From NCBI GenBank assembly GCA_016859345.1, contig CM029111.1:12048214-12112213 (forward strand): a DNA stretch of 64,000 bases. Direction: 5' to 3'. The stretch is from Istiophorus platypterus (taxonomy: Eukaryota > Chordata > Actinopteri > Istiophoriformes > Istiophoridae). This document shows positions 24,325-41,567 of the stretch, piece after piece. Within the stretch, counting starts at the first letter, position 1. The number at the start of each line of letters is the position of its first letter. The notes under the pieces are model-generated. The model was not told the DNA's origin. It saw only the letters and a program-made list of their open reading frames with translations, and ran no database searches. The position numbers were made by a program, and so were the translations under genes.

Positions 24325-25511
24325 TGCTCCCTGGAAGACCTCTTTTGCGATGTCAAGCAAACGCGGTTCTAGTTGAGGGGCCATCAGATTCCTGACACTC
24401 AGATGAATGTCATTAAGCAGTAGCACATTGTTTGGTCCTCAGAAGACGCCGCTGGGCTTAAGTACGACTGAATTATTTGTTGGCTGATTGCACTTTAAGA
24501 AAAGGCCAACATCAAAAGGATTGTGGCAATATAGAGGCCTTTTTACCCAAGAAATAATGCATAGCAGCAGACATTTACTGTTTATTTTTGTGTGTGTGTG
24601 TGGGTGTGTGTGTTCTCCAAGTTTTCCTCTTTGAGAAATGGGGGCTGTTGATTGGAAATGGGTAACTGTGATGATCTTTGTTCTAAAGTGGGAACCAGTA
24701 GAAAGGCAGTAAGCACAGATTTTATCCTCTCTTCTACAGTGTACCGATTTATTACAACAAGAGAAATTCATAGTTTTTAAGTCATTTTAAAACCACTCTT
24801 GAAACAAAACAGACTTCGATTAATGCTCAGAACTCCACTTATATTTATACAGATTCACAAGGTGGTCATTTTATCATTCCAGAGGTAATTTTTAAATCCA
24901 AATGTTGCAGATATTTTTGGTTACCTTGCACCAATTTACAGTTTAACAATAAGTGCAGAAATGAAATTGATTGTCAAAGATAAAATTGATGTCTGTATTA
25001 GTGCACACTAAGAGAAGTGTTAGATTTCAGTGTAGGCGTGCAGATTTCTAGCAATAATCCTTCCTCCTGGTTTTCCTCTGAGGACAAAGCTGAAGCATCA
25101 TTTACTCAAAGCGACGGTACTGCAGTATTAGACATGATGTCCTGTTTGGAGCTGTTTTTTCCTTTTGTCTATGAATATGAATTGTAAATATGCTTCAAAT
25201 GTACTATATATAAATATATATATGCTTTTGTAGGTCACATACTGTTTTTGCACAGATTGTAAGGCTTGATATTTAAAAGTGTAATTTTCCTATTCCGTCT
25301 TAGGTCAGCTTTTATTTTTCAGTACTTTAACCATCGGTTGGAAAGGAAGGGCCTCCTTTTTCTAAGCAGTACGTGTAGATTTTCTTTCATACAGCCACTT
25401 TCTTTCTCTCAGAAAGCACTTTTTAATTTGTGATCTTCAAATCATGAATTTCTCTTTATTTTCTGAGGATATAGTCTTAGCTAAAGAGGTGCTAGTGAGT
25501 AAATTTTTTTA

Positions 25512-25517
25512 AATAAA
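25512..25517 (+). terminator. ncoa3: Candidate ncoa3 polyadenylation signal
   Basis: Canonical AATAAA about 1.8 kb after the stop codon. A T-rich stretch follows at 25520-25530. A second AATAAA at 27151 would give a 3.4-kb 3' UTR. Confidence 0.4.
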
Positions 25518-27357
25518 TTATTTTTCTTTTGACAAAAAAAGAAAACACAAAATATGCCTATACAAACAGAGTTGACACATGATTGTGTTAGGCTTCTAGG
25601 GGCCCAGATGTCTTACCAGTACGTGGGGGTTTATATTTTTTTCTGATCTGAACCTCATGTGTGACTGTAAGTTTCACTTCTGAGATTTCTGTACTTTTGG
25701 CTTTTGCTGATTTGATCTTTCAGCCTCGGACATGAAACTTTGGAAATCAGTACCGCTGTATAACTGTCTATAAGTCTTTTTTGGTTTGTTCACAGATGTT
25801 TAAGCCTGATGGAAGCAACACAAGAAAGCATTTAAATCCCCTAATTAACTGTGTTTCTTTTTTTGACGTTTTGAGTTTGCCTTTATTTTCATTGTATTTT
25901 CCTGTGAAGCTTTTTGTTTAGAAATCTACCTTTGAACACATGCTCAATCCAAAGATTTTTGTTTTGTCATTCTGCAGTGCGTAGAAACAGTTCCTGATGT
26001 AGATCGTGCAAGTACTCGTGTGCTTTTACTGTTGCACATAACCTATGATATACATTGAACTAAATATGTTTAATTGCATATATTATATCCCCATCTGTAT
26101 GACATAGAGTAGAGATGAGTCTGGTTCTGCTGAGGTGGTTTGAGTTTTTTTGTTTGTGATTGTTTCTTCCTTTCTGTAGAACTTAAGGCCAGTTGAATTG
26201 TGGTGCTGCAAACAATTTATTTCACCAGAGAATGTTGAGATTTTCTAAACTGGAAAGGAGGATTCATGATCAATGTCATTTTTGTCTCAGAATAATAGCT
26301 AGGAGTTGTTGTTTTGTTGTTTTATTTTTTTGTTTAGTTTTGTTTTTTTTAATCCCAATCTCAATGAAGACTATGAAAGATCGATCTACAAATATTAAGA
26401 AATTGCCTGTGTTTTGCTTTAAAGGAAAGAAACTCGGAGCTAAAGAAAAGAGACGACACATCTGGGAAACATAGTCATTATTACAGGATGTAAAATACTA
26501 TTGCATTTTTTTCTTACCTTGTTTCTTGATGTTAATATCGATGTAAATACAAATTTATATTTAAACATTACACTGTCTCTGCAGCGTTTTTCCATTTGCA
26601 GGGTTGGATTTTTGTGCATGACTTGACAGCTTTACATACTGCAACCACAGCGGAGTCTGTCGGAAAAACAGGCTACGCTGAAAACGTCTTTCACCGTGGC
26701 GAGAGCTGGCCTTTCAAGAGCCACAGGTGCTCGTTCTCATCTCGGTGACTGGAGTCTGCCAGTCTGCATCGAGTGGGAGGTGAACGTGTGTGTGTGTGTG
26801 TGTGTCTGTGTATGGATGGGAGGCACAGACGTGGAGGGAATCCAGAGTGTGAAGGACATCTGTGTGGCAAATCCTCAAGAGGTGACCTGGAAAACATGAG
26901 GAGAGCCTCCTCTCGGAAACCACCTCCTGTCAGTGACGTTTGCGTCCGTGCTGCCGTCTGCAGCCTCGCTTTCAACTGCTGTTTGTTTGCCGCTACCGGC
27001 GACCTCCCTCCCATTTGAGCTTTTGTTATTCACTATCCCACTTTCCTGCCTTCCTTCAAAGATTTCGACACACATGAAAAGATCTCCGACCCCTCGGGCC
27101 ATCCCGACTCTTTAAATAACTTCTGCTTTACAGGCTTGAGGGTCACTGGTAATAAAATTAGTGTCGGTCAGTGTAAAAGACTGGCTGCCAGGATTCACAA
27201 GCTGACTCAACCTCTCAGACTCTACAAAACCAAAAGCAGATAAGCTGCAATTTTGTCTTTCACTTTTGTTTTGATCTAATGTAATTTTATGCTGTGTTGG
27301 ATTTGTAAAGAAGCAAAAAAGCGTTTCATCATTCATACCTACCCGTGCTGGTAGTGA

Positions 27358-30240
<2,883 letters not shown>

Positions 30241-31471
30241 TGTGCGCTGTGTCTAGTGGCTGGCGTCACATGCTCCGGGCATGAGTGGCAGGTTACTTCA
30301 TAAGACGCGTGTCATCAATTACCTCCGCGGTCGCAGAGCACAGACACACACAAACACACACAGACTCACAAACAGGGACACACTAAAGTAGGTAATAAGC
30401 CGCTGCAGCTGTGGACAGATGTCTCACTTTCTGTTGTGTGTGTGTGGAACTGTGAGAGAGAGAGAGAGAGAGACATGGGGGGGTGGAGTCTTTGGTCACA
30501 GAGGTGACATGTCAGTTGGCTCTGCAAGATAAGGCTGCAGTAGTTTCATTTTGACTTCCTCCCCCGACAACCCCCCCCCCCACCCCACCCCCACCCCTCT
30601 GCTTGGATGGTTTTGGGTTGTTTGTATGAGCCACTGTGAGCTTGTGGGTTAAAGAGACAGAGAGAGATAAGGGATTTGTGTGGTCTGGGCTGACCCCCCA
30701 AGCTGTTCGGACTATCTCCCCCGCCACGTGGGCCCAGTGGGCCAATCGGCCGGGGTGACCGGCGAGAGCCGAGGCGTTTTTCTCCCCGCTCCCGTCGTCC
30801 CTGGGTTCCCCTCGGCGAACTTGACCCCAGGCGGCAGCTTCTTGAACCCCGGCGAATTCGAACCCTCCCTTTCGCCTCTGTTTGCACAAGAGTCCATAGT
30901 CTGACGCTGCGTGGCAGTTGGATTTTCAGTGTCCCGTTTATTGGTGGTGTAGTCGTCTGCGGCCTTTACCATAGCCGCTCCGTGTGTGTCTGTGTGTGTG
31001 TCTCTGTGTGTGTCTTTGTGTGTGTCTTTGTGTGTGTGGGTGTTAACCTTCGCTACCCCTTCCCTCTCTCTTGCTATGTGCCAACTCCTTTCAACTCACT
31101 CCCCCAAGGTAGATTCCTTTATCTCATCCTTGGCAGCCCAGTCTGAAAAAAACAAATCTGCCTCCCACATATCAGCCCACACCAGATCTCACACACAGCC
31201 CATGCTCCACTGGAAGCATTAAAACACGCAGGCCGCTCTCTTCATGCAGAGGAGCCAGCGTCTCCTCGTGCGTTCAGCCAAAAGACTGAATCATCTGTGG
31301 GGAGACAAGGACAGCAGCTCCCTCAGGGCCGCCCCGCTCCTGGTCCGTCGCTTCGTCGGAGCGCTCGCGTCGGGGATCACTCCCTCCACACTTTCACGTG
31401 ACGCGATGAGGCAGCCTAAAGAGTTTACCAGAGTGATGTTAAATGGAAATTGTCTGTGACATTGTCGACAG
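30241..31471 (+). other. rbm38: CpG-rich region upstream of rbm38 exon 2
   Basis: A CpG-dense block at about 30680-30870 contains a CACGTG E-box (near 30725). It is flanked by GA and GT simple repeats (30455-30472, 30980-31040). I searched it for the RRM start (KIFVGGLPYHT and GYGF) on the plus strand and found none. Probably promoter-proximal sequence or intron 1 of rbm38. Confidence 0.45.
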
Positions 31472-34400
31472 GTGACCATGGTGGACAGGGTGGCGGCGGA
31501 GCGGGCGTGCAAAGACGCAAACCCCATCATCGACGGCAGGAAGGCCAACGTGAACCTGGCGTACCTCGGAGCGAAGCCTCGCAGCTCGCAGACAAGTAAG
31601 TTCGAGAAATCACCGCTGAACACACAGAATCTAAAAGGTCATACCGGCACGGTCTTTGTTTGCCATCAAGAAAAAAAACAGCTTTCAAAAAAAGGCTAAA
31701 CAATTCCCCAACACTGTGGTTTCTAGCAAAAACTTTGCTCCAACAGGAGTAAACATATTTGTTGCGGACTATTTTCAGCAGCGAAATTGGTTTGTTATGG
31801 GGTGTTTGTGGCATCAGGACGATGTATGTAAGATTAACTGAAAAGTAAACCACAGTGCCCATGTTCACGGAAATGAAAGTACATGTCCCCCAGTGCAACA
31901 GTGTGATAGAGGGAAAAGATATTTCAGGCTTTGGCTGAACATAACAAAACCTTGTTAAGTGGTAGTAGTGGTAGTAGTGGTAGGATCAATTCACTGTTGC
32001 TGTTGGTCATTTAAAGTGAGAGAGAAGCGAGAGAATATTGACTGCAGACCAGACGCCCATTTCACAAAACCAATTTGTGAGCGCTGGTTACATGCAGATC
32101 GCAAATGTAACAATACATTCCCATATTACCGCAGATAACGTGAGTCCTACAGACCTCTTGTACGATGTTTCGTCGAATTAGTTAAATGTGTCTAAATTGA
32201 GTTGAGAGGAAATGATCTCATATGTGCGAGTCAGACTTTTGAATCTTGTGTGAGATCTGTTACAAACCACAGTAAATATTCAGTCTTCTGTGTTTGGCTT
32301 CCTCTTCTATAAAGTGGTAAAGTTGTTGAGAAAAGAGACTGTTGTCTAGATGATTTTCTGGTGATTTTGTCTTTATTGGAGAGTTGATGCTATTTCTGCA
32401 GATAATAGTCTGATAACGGAACAAGTGTGAATCGAAACGTGGCCCGTTAAGAATAAATGTTAACCAGTAGTCAATTCTAAGCCATTTTCAAGCTGCTACG
32501 CCACAATGCTGAAATCCAGATTTTATACCCAAAACGTTGTCATGGGGACAAAATCACCACACACATAAGTTAAAGACAACGGCTTTGCTGTCATTCCGGC
32601 TATATTTACTTACAGAATTATCCCTTAGAGAGAAAGTTTGTTCAAGACTATGTCAGCTGCTGTTGTCAACTGAATGAGACACATAGAGAGATGTGCCTGG
32701 GGAGGGAAAGTGTGGCAACGCGGATGGTCCCTCAATGGTAAGTAGCTAAGGTTTTTCAAGAAGTAACTAGATTTGTCGCTAGGTTCTTTTTTGAAAAGCA
32801 GTCGCTAAAAAGGGCCTGAAAACCCGGTATATCTACGACCGACGCTGTAGCTTCGTCGACTCTATCACTCACTCAGTCTTTCACGGAATATTTGAGGATG
32901 ATGGATAATGTAACTTTGATTTAAAAAAAAAATAAGAAGAAGCAATTGTGATTCATCTCAAGCCAGTTTCAAGTCCCTCCTTGTTGTTTTTTTAATGCTT
33001 CAACCGAAATGAATGGAAACCCACAGCTGCCTGGAAGAAGGGACATTGATCTGAATAAATAAACGCTCAGAGTAGATGTTGGTGGGATGAAACATGCAAA
33101 ACAACTGTTATGCCAATCACCAGGCCGACTGTCTCTGCTCATTCCCACCATACACTCGCTCATTGTGTGCTTGAGTTAACGCACAGCTTTCATGCCGCTG
33201 GGCTTTTTCGGCGTTACCACCAGTGTACATGTTTCTGCTCTTCCCCTCAGACGTTTGAGCTCACGCCAGACCCTGACAGTAGCTCTCCCTCGCCGCTTCG
33301 TTCGGAGCTCCCTAGCCGAAATACCGCTGAGTGTGGGTTTGATTGACAAACAGAGGCGCCAGCAATAACTGGCTGTGTGACCTTATTCCCCGGGCCAGTG
33401 TTGCGACGCAACTCCCCAAGCATGCAGCTGATGGGAGATGGCGGTGCTTGGTATTTTGTTATTGTGTCTGGGTGTAGCGAGAGAATAGGAGAGGGAGAGG
33501 GGATGGGACTGTTAGGAGCACAAAATAACAGAGTGTCTGTCTCCTCTTTGTCCTGGAAAAGAAAGAAAATGTGTATTTAGAAATACGTTAGAACAAAAAG
33601 AGCAGGGTTGATGAAGTCATGGCGGTTCAGCAAAAGGAGAAAAAAAAAACAGAGGAATGAGTAGCTGGAGGAGTGTAGAAATGAAGTCAGAGGAGGGGCA
33701 GGGAGGAGGAGGAGGAGGAGGATAAGTTTCTCCTCTCTTACTCAGCCTCAGCTTCCTCCCGGTGAACTCTGGAGGCGCCGAGGTCACAGATGTTTGTGGG
33801 CAATAGAGAGCGTGATTACTTGTGAGTGTTTCGAGCACGTGCGTATGCTGAGGGAATAACAGTCGGTCGCCGACACCCTCGTGTACATGCTAACGTCTGA
33901 GGCAAACAGGCAGAGACAGAGAAGGAGACGATTGGCTGTGTCCTTGTCTGCCCGTCTCTTTGGTTGTGTGCGCTGCCAACAGCTAAAACATCCCTCTCTC
34001 CCTCTCCCTCTGTCTTTGTCTGCAGGTCTCTCTGTTGGAGTTCAGCAAGTCCATCCTACGTGGGCTCAGAGGCAATACGGGTAAGATGGAGAAGAATCAA
34101 TACCTCTATTTCCACTCCTCTCCTTCACCTGCCTCCTCCCCCTCAACACTATATATTCCACTCCTCCATCTTTGACATGTGTGAGCACTTGCTCCTGTTC
34201 CACCACTTGGGTTTTGCTGGTTAGTGCCGCTCCGCAATGTGAGAGAAAAGACAAAGCTCCAGTGGTTTTTACAGCACAAATGATGCCCGTTTAAACTCCG
34301 CAGTGCTTCAAACACACACTCTCTGTGTCTGTACGTTGTCTTTTGGTTCGTCTTCTGTTGTCTCTCTCTCGTTCTGGTCCATTAAACGCATGAGAAGCTC

Positions 34401-37400
34401 AGTTCTGAATTTCGCTCATGCATGACATGGGCTTCACTGAGGCAACAAGCCATTTAGTCCAACTTCCCTGCATCCCATCTCTCTTTCCTCTCCACACACA
34501 CACACACACACACACGCAAACACAAATCCACAATGCCCATTACCTCTCATCTCTTTTTTCCTAACATTCTTGCACACAGACACTGTCGCATCAACATCGC
34601 ACCTAATGGTTTGATGTAGGGTCATTTGATTCGACAGTATATACTGCGATAGGATATAAATTTGTCATTTATATTTACATCTGTTTAATGCCTCGTGGGC
34701 ATGTTGGGGTGGTTGTTCCCAAGGTGAGAGTCAGCACCCACACGAGGAGTCGTGAGGTGAATCTAAAGCTGGATCCACTGAGGGGTTACAGACACAGACG
34801 AAACTGTAGCTGAAGTGCACCTCCTCAGAAAGGCTTGTGTTTTCTCCTGATGCCCATGGAGAATGTCAAAAAAAAAAAAGAGATTACAAAGATCGTAATC
34901 ACTGTTCTCTCACACAATGAATGAAAAAGCATAAGAATGGTGACTGCGCGGTTGTAGTCCCCTATTCAGCAATGAGACAAAGCCGTAAAGAGGCTTCGTG
35001 GATGTTACTGGACTCGCTACGCGTGCTTAGCCTGCCACCCCTCAACTGTATAACGCGTATTATAATGAAAGAATTGAAACAGAGTTACCGTGGGGGATAT
35101 GATCAGAGTTCAACGTGTCCTAAACATGTACGATATCGGCCTCACTTTCTGACTCATGTATGGGCAGTGTCAAGTCACCATCGGTTTCTCTAATAGATAA
35201 ATAACAGGCGATGTGTGACATTCATGTAATTAGACCTGCAATGATAAACGATATTTGCTGATTCCAATATCACAAATGAGATGATTTGAGGGGAATGTTT
35301 TGTGGGCACTTTTCCAAATACATTACAGCCAAAACTATTAATGAAAAAAACGAAACAAATTGCCAAATCGATACTGAAAATAATCACTAGTTGCATCCCT
35401 AACTATAGGGAAGTACATTGATTTGTCAGTTGATTAATTCGTTGGACATTCCTGTTTGGTTATTTAATCAAAAAGCACTCTCAGAAAATTTATTATATCA
35501 CATTATCCTCGAGACATCAATGTATAAAACTATATACACAGTAATATAGGGTTTTTCACATACCACCTACTCCTAATGTACTGGACAGAATGAAAGGCAG
35601 TGGTAGCATCATGAGAGCTGCTTTTAGTTTCTCAGGAACCTCGACCTGCTCAGAAACTCATAATAATACTCCTCTAGTCACCCCTGAGCTTTGGTACGGG
35701 CGCAAAAGAAAACCTAGATGAGTCAAATGATGAGCGAAACATGGAGGGTGATTCACTCGGACTGCTACAGTCGTGAGAGAGACGCTGCAGGTCGAACCTG
35801 GCAGCTTTCGTCTTGTGTAAGTCGAGTGTGGCCGACTCCTCTGACAGCACTTACTCAGGCTTGACTCTGATATTCTGATAGCTGGAGAATATTCTGGAGA
35901 TGTTCTGATATTCTTAGACGAGGACACCGCCAACCAGCCTTTCCAGTATCTGTTATGTCTATATGGGTATGCTGTTGAAATTGCGAGTGTCATTTCAAAA
36001 TTAATGACCTGCTTTTTCAGGAAAAGCATTTCGGAAGTTTCAGAGCCTGTATGGTCTGTATTTTGAGCAATATACAGGATGTAGTGGTTTGAAAACGATC
36101 TCTTCAAAACTGACTTTCTTCAGGATGACAAGCCTGACCCTGCGGCTACAGAAAAGTCCATTAAAAACCTCGACTGTTCTGAGTACTATTAATATTGCAG
36201 TCCTCAATTTCTGAATGAGTGATGAGGGAATTGAGGCTGACCCAGATGAGTCCATGAATGAGTGATGGTGGACTGCTTGAAAGTCTCCCGCGGTGAGGGC
36301 GGACATTCGAGGCAGAGGGAGTCGCTGCTCTAATCTCTGCTCTCGGGGGGAATCACAGCTTTGACACGTCGCAGGCTGAAGCGAAAGGGGCAAAACATCA
36401 CCTGGCACACCCACACCAACTAACACGCCTGAAAGGCAAACACGCACACTCACTGGGTGGCCTATCCTTTATTAACGTAGAAACACTTGCATGGTCAAGC
36501 GCTACGATGTTGGTAACAGAGATGTGTTTATCTATCTATCTATCTAGGATTCACTGCTTTTTATCTCTTCTGTTTCATTGTAACGTGAATATCTTTGGGT
36601 TTTTGCTCTGTTGGTGGGACAATACAAGTTTTCTCAAGCGGTACATACAAGTGGAGGGCATTTTTCACTATTTTCTGACATTTTAATAATTAATCAGTTA
36701 ATTGAGAAAATAATAATAAAAAAAAACTGACATTTTAAAAATAACATCTAAAAGGAAGTCATTCAGAAGAGCAAAGTAACACAGGATACTGATGAGAGTC
36801 TAAGACCTGAACTTTTCTATTTTATGAGTGGTTATGAGTGGTTCAAAGGTCATTTATTATTGCTTTACTGTAAAGCAGCAATCAACAGTTATTAAATACA
36901 AATAAATGTTTGGATTAACATGCTGAAAATAGAATTGATGACTTATCTTCAAAGTGAAGAGGATTTCACTGAAAAACTGCTAAGGAATTATTTTTTTAGA
37001 TAAACCATCAGGTTAACAGTTAAAATTTATTGTTAAAGTAATTCACTTACTTTAACTATAAATAACGTCCCAAATCCTTTTATTTTGAAGTAATACAATT
37101 AGTAATCTTAAGTGCATCACTGTGATTTGTTTGAACGAACACACATGGAGGGTTGCTGCAATGACAGATCATTTTCTCTGTCAGCTGATCTATTGATCCT
37201 TTAATATCCTTTAATGGACAAGGATGCAAATTGTCACATTTGAGCAGCTGCTTTTGCTTAATAAATGACTCAAACACCTAATTTATCATAAACATTATAG
37301 CCCATTAACTGTTAATAGATAATCGATGAAAAAGCCACTCCTGATTTTACAGGGGAAGTTTCCTTTAGTTCATGGATGAATCCTCTAAGCATTTTACACA

Positions 37401-40400
37401 TTCACTTTCCTTTTCAACATACTCTGGGGGAGAAATCTAACCGAACAATCAATTTATGATTTATCTTCTAAACCTGGTTGGGTTTCATTGTTTGTTAGTG
37501 TATTTAGAGAAAAATCTGTTGTGGAAGAAGAAGCGATACCAAAAGCTCTAACCTCAGGAGATCTCAATGCGGCACAGCTGCAAGAGGTGTTGTACAGGGA
37601 GTGAATGGCAGATTCACAACAGGAAACTCAAACTGCTATCACTGTCTAGGCTGTTATTTATCTCTCCACCCACGTGTAAAACGAGCATATAACAAATGAA
37701 GCTCTTTGTGGTTCGTCATTCTGCTAAATGTAAGAAATCCCTGAAGGCGTTCGGAATCCAAAGCAGCGAAACAAGCTGATAAGAGGAGACCCGAGGTATT
37801 ATTGGCTGTTCGAAAGAATCGGAAAGCCTTTCTGGTTAGATTCATATACTGCTTGGACAAAAACTACACGTATAACCGAGGAATGAGTAAACCTACAGCC
37901 TGTCGAACCTTTTATGCTCATCAGTTTTGGAACAGTTTTAAAGGGCACATCTGTCCAGATCGTATCTCTCTGCTCCGAAGTTAGATGTGTGTTTGATATG
38001 ATCAGTATGACTGCAGTCAGTTTCAAACATTTCCTGGCAAAATGAGGCTGTTGTGGTTTTTTGCTTTTTTTGTTTTTTGTTTTTTTTGTTGATGATATTC
38101 AAGACAAAGCGATAAGATTTCAACAACAAAACAAAAACATACAAAACACGGTTACATACACAAAAGAACAACAAAGGTAAATGGATAAGAAAAGCACAAA
38201 ATGAAACACTGAATTTTACGGTATAACTGTCATGGAGAAAAAAAACTGTAATTTAATGTCTATCTGGCCACTACTCACTCATTAAGGTCTGTATCTGCCG
38301 AAGCATCAATCTGCTGATCTGGCAGATTGTATCGGTGCATCTGTAGCAATCACCGCCAATTGCAATAGAGGTTAACATCACATTATGTCACGTTATTCTT
38401 GGGCAGAGTCCCAGATAAAGTCGTGGCTCCGGATGAATAACACTTAATAATACTCCTACCTGTCGCAAGTCACATCACACAAAACAGCTGAAAGCAAACC
38501 ATCCAAAACAGGACTACTGGAATTATACTATCAATGAAATGAACTATCGGCTACCATATGATCAATATTTAGAATAGTGGAAAAACATAGGCTACATACA
38601 GTATATGTGTTTATAATATTTCACCGGATGAAACTGAAACTCTAATACCGTCGTTTACAGTATCATATAATCATATATAAACCTTAATGGAATAGTTTAT
38701 TCTGGGAACCACACTTACTCAGTTTCTTTCTGAGAAGTAGATGAGATGATCGATATTACTCGTATTAGTCATAGGTTGTCAGCCAGCAGCCGATTAGCGC
38801 AGCGTAGCTTACAGACTGGCAGCATGAAGCAAAGGTTGGTGTGGTTCTCAAAATCACAAAATCCACCCAACAGCGCCTAAGAGAACTCGCTCATCGGCGT
38901 GTTATATCTTTTTCGTTGATCGGTTTGTGTTGTAATTATCTTTAAAGATTTAGTGTGTTCATTTGCGAGCATTAGAGCTAAGCTGTTTCCCCATTTTACG
39001 AAGCCATTTATACTTCTCTGCAAACACACAAAAGTGAAAACATTTTGACCAAAATGACAAACTTGTGCTTCAAACAAAAACATTTGCTCTAAATCAGTCT
39101 GCAGGTTTTTGGGTTTTTTTTGTTGTTGCCCCTATTGCGCCTCCATCCGGGCTCCACGGGGGATTTCAGCCTCTACACCACACACAGCAAACAGTAAATA
39201 ACAGAGATAAACTCAAACAAAGCAGAGCTCTGTGTGCTGCCTTGGCATATTTGCTTAAAGTTTTGGGAAGACAGAGGACAGGCTGATGCCAAATGCAGCT
39301 CAGAGTTACGGCTTAGTCTCGTGCGAGGGGAGGCATCTGTCGCCTATGGCTGCCTGCTGCCCGCCTTTAGCCCCAGACTTGGTTGCTGGACTGGAGGGAA
39401 GTTCCTTTTTTTTTTTCTTTTTTTTTCTTTTTTATTAGTTTATAGATTATTATGTTGGTTTTTTGACAGAAGGAAAAAGAAAGAAAAGGGCAGACACAGA
39501 TGTGTGGAAAGCTTTCTCAGGTTGAAATTGTGGTTGAAGGGTTACTTCCTGTTGAGACAGTGGAGCAGAGGTGTGGGTGTGGGGGGGTTTGGGTACAACG
39601 GGGACAGCGAACCCGTGGCCTTGTGTAGTTGTGGATGGGCTCGGTGGAGCTTTACGGCCGTTGGTAGATGTGACATTGTTGTTTGTTTTTTTGTGTGAAA
39701 TGTATTTATGGCCGAGTGTAAAATCTTCCTGAGTGAAACATCAGAGTATCATGAAACAGCCTCTGTGGGTTCCGACATGTTGACTCCTATAATACGTTCC
39801 CGTCCTTGGCGGTTTTCTCTCTACTGTAGGTCTCCGGTTTTTTCATTCTTCCCCTGTTTCCTCTTTGTCTGCATCCCTCCCCCTCTATTTTTCTCACTCT
39901 TTCCTCCTCTCTCTCAGCCTGTAGTTGGGGGGTGGGGGCACCCTCAGGTGTATATTCCTGTTACCCAGGGACCCAATTAGGAGAACCACTTCTGTCGCAT
40001 GAAAAGCTTAATTTGAAAAACATAAAAGCTCATGTTAGAAGCTTTTTGTGGCACAGAAAGCTCTCATTTTGTTCAGTTGTCTATTTAAAGATGAGACATT
40101 TTGACCTTCATTTGCATTTTTCAGTTCTCCAGTTTTTGATGAGTGTTTCAATAGTAAACTCCGCTCCTTCTCTTCCCTTTGCATGTGCTTTTTGGAGCTA
40201 TACACTGATGCTGACAAAACCCTACATAAAAATATATAATTATAGATCGAGGCCAACTTTTAACTAGCAGTGACTGAGCATTTTAGGTTAACTCTCTGCC
40301 TGCAGGCAGCTCAAAGGAAAATTATTTCAACTGCCTGGAATGTGACAAGAGCAAAGCACGATGCAGGAAAGTAGAAGAGTTTTACTGTGAAGCAGCTGCA

Positions 40401-41490
40401 GACGCATGATGCTTAACAAACAGCTGCTTATTCGAAACTGGATAAAAGTTGATCGAAATCCAAGATTTGCACATTTTCTTTTGGTTTCAATATGAATCGC
40501 ATTGATCAATCACATGTATGATCAGAGCTGGAGCTGGCACAGCCTAGCTAATCGATAGAGAAATAGTCGGCAGTTATTTTGATAATCGATTAAGTCATTT
40601 TTCCAGCAAAAATTAATCTAACGTTACCTGGTTCCTCTCAAATGTGAGGATTTGCTGTTGTTTTTATCAATGTAAATTGATTGTCCCCGGGTTGGTCGGA
40701 AAAAACAACACATTCCAGAATATGATGGACATTTTTCACTATTTTCTGTTATTTCATAGACCAAAGTGGTTAATCAATTAAAAACAGTCCTTAGTCATGG
40801 CCCTAATCAGAACAGAAATAGCTAATCAGGGGACAAGGATTTCCCTAACATCTGTATTCTATGTTATTCTGCAAAAATGTACACAATTTCTTTTTTAAAG
40901 TTAAATTCATTTGTGTGAAACCCTTAAGATCACCAATAGCAATTAGCATGAAATTGACAACATTATGATATTTTTCTGATATATAAATGGGGATGAAATA
41001 ATAGGAAAGTGGCTAAAAACGGAAAGAAAAAGAGAAACAATCTGGAGCCAAGAAGAAATTCTGCACCTGGTTGAGGAGAAATCTCACAATAAGGAGGATT
41101 TAATTCCACATGACAAGTGCAGACAACAAAGATCCATGGACAGTGATTACAAACAAAGTCAAAGCCAGCTTTATCCTTGCTGTCTGCACTCCTAATGAAT
41201 GCAAAAGGGAAGAAAAATTGCTATATTCATCAGTGTTCCCATCAAATGCAGATACTAGATTAAAACTACCTCATTTTCAAGATTTAAACTTTTAGCACAT
41301 GCACATCCAAGAAAAACGGAAATTACCATGACCTGCACCGCCATAATACTCAGTAAACTTATTGGGTATTTCCTCTGTATTAGCAGCCCCGTTTGTATTC
41401 GTCAAATTTAAGTGCAGTTCTTGTTTGCTGACGTGAGAGCTGAGTGTCCAGCGCTGATGTTGGCCTTTCTATCTCTCACTCTCCCTCAAG

Positions 41491-41567
<77 letters not shown>

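Larger units (their letters stand above)
23701..27156 (+). other. ncoa3: ncoa3 3' UTR and downstream flank
   Basis: No further coding exon was seen. AATAAA occurs at 25512-25517 and 27151-27156; either could end the transcript. The sequence is AU-rich with several TGTAAATA (Pumilio-like) elements near 25180 and 26540, as is usual for long 3' UTRs. It also contains a CT microsatellite at 24258-24322. A GC-richer patch near 24000-24110 is unexplained. Confidence 0.6.
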
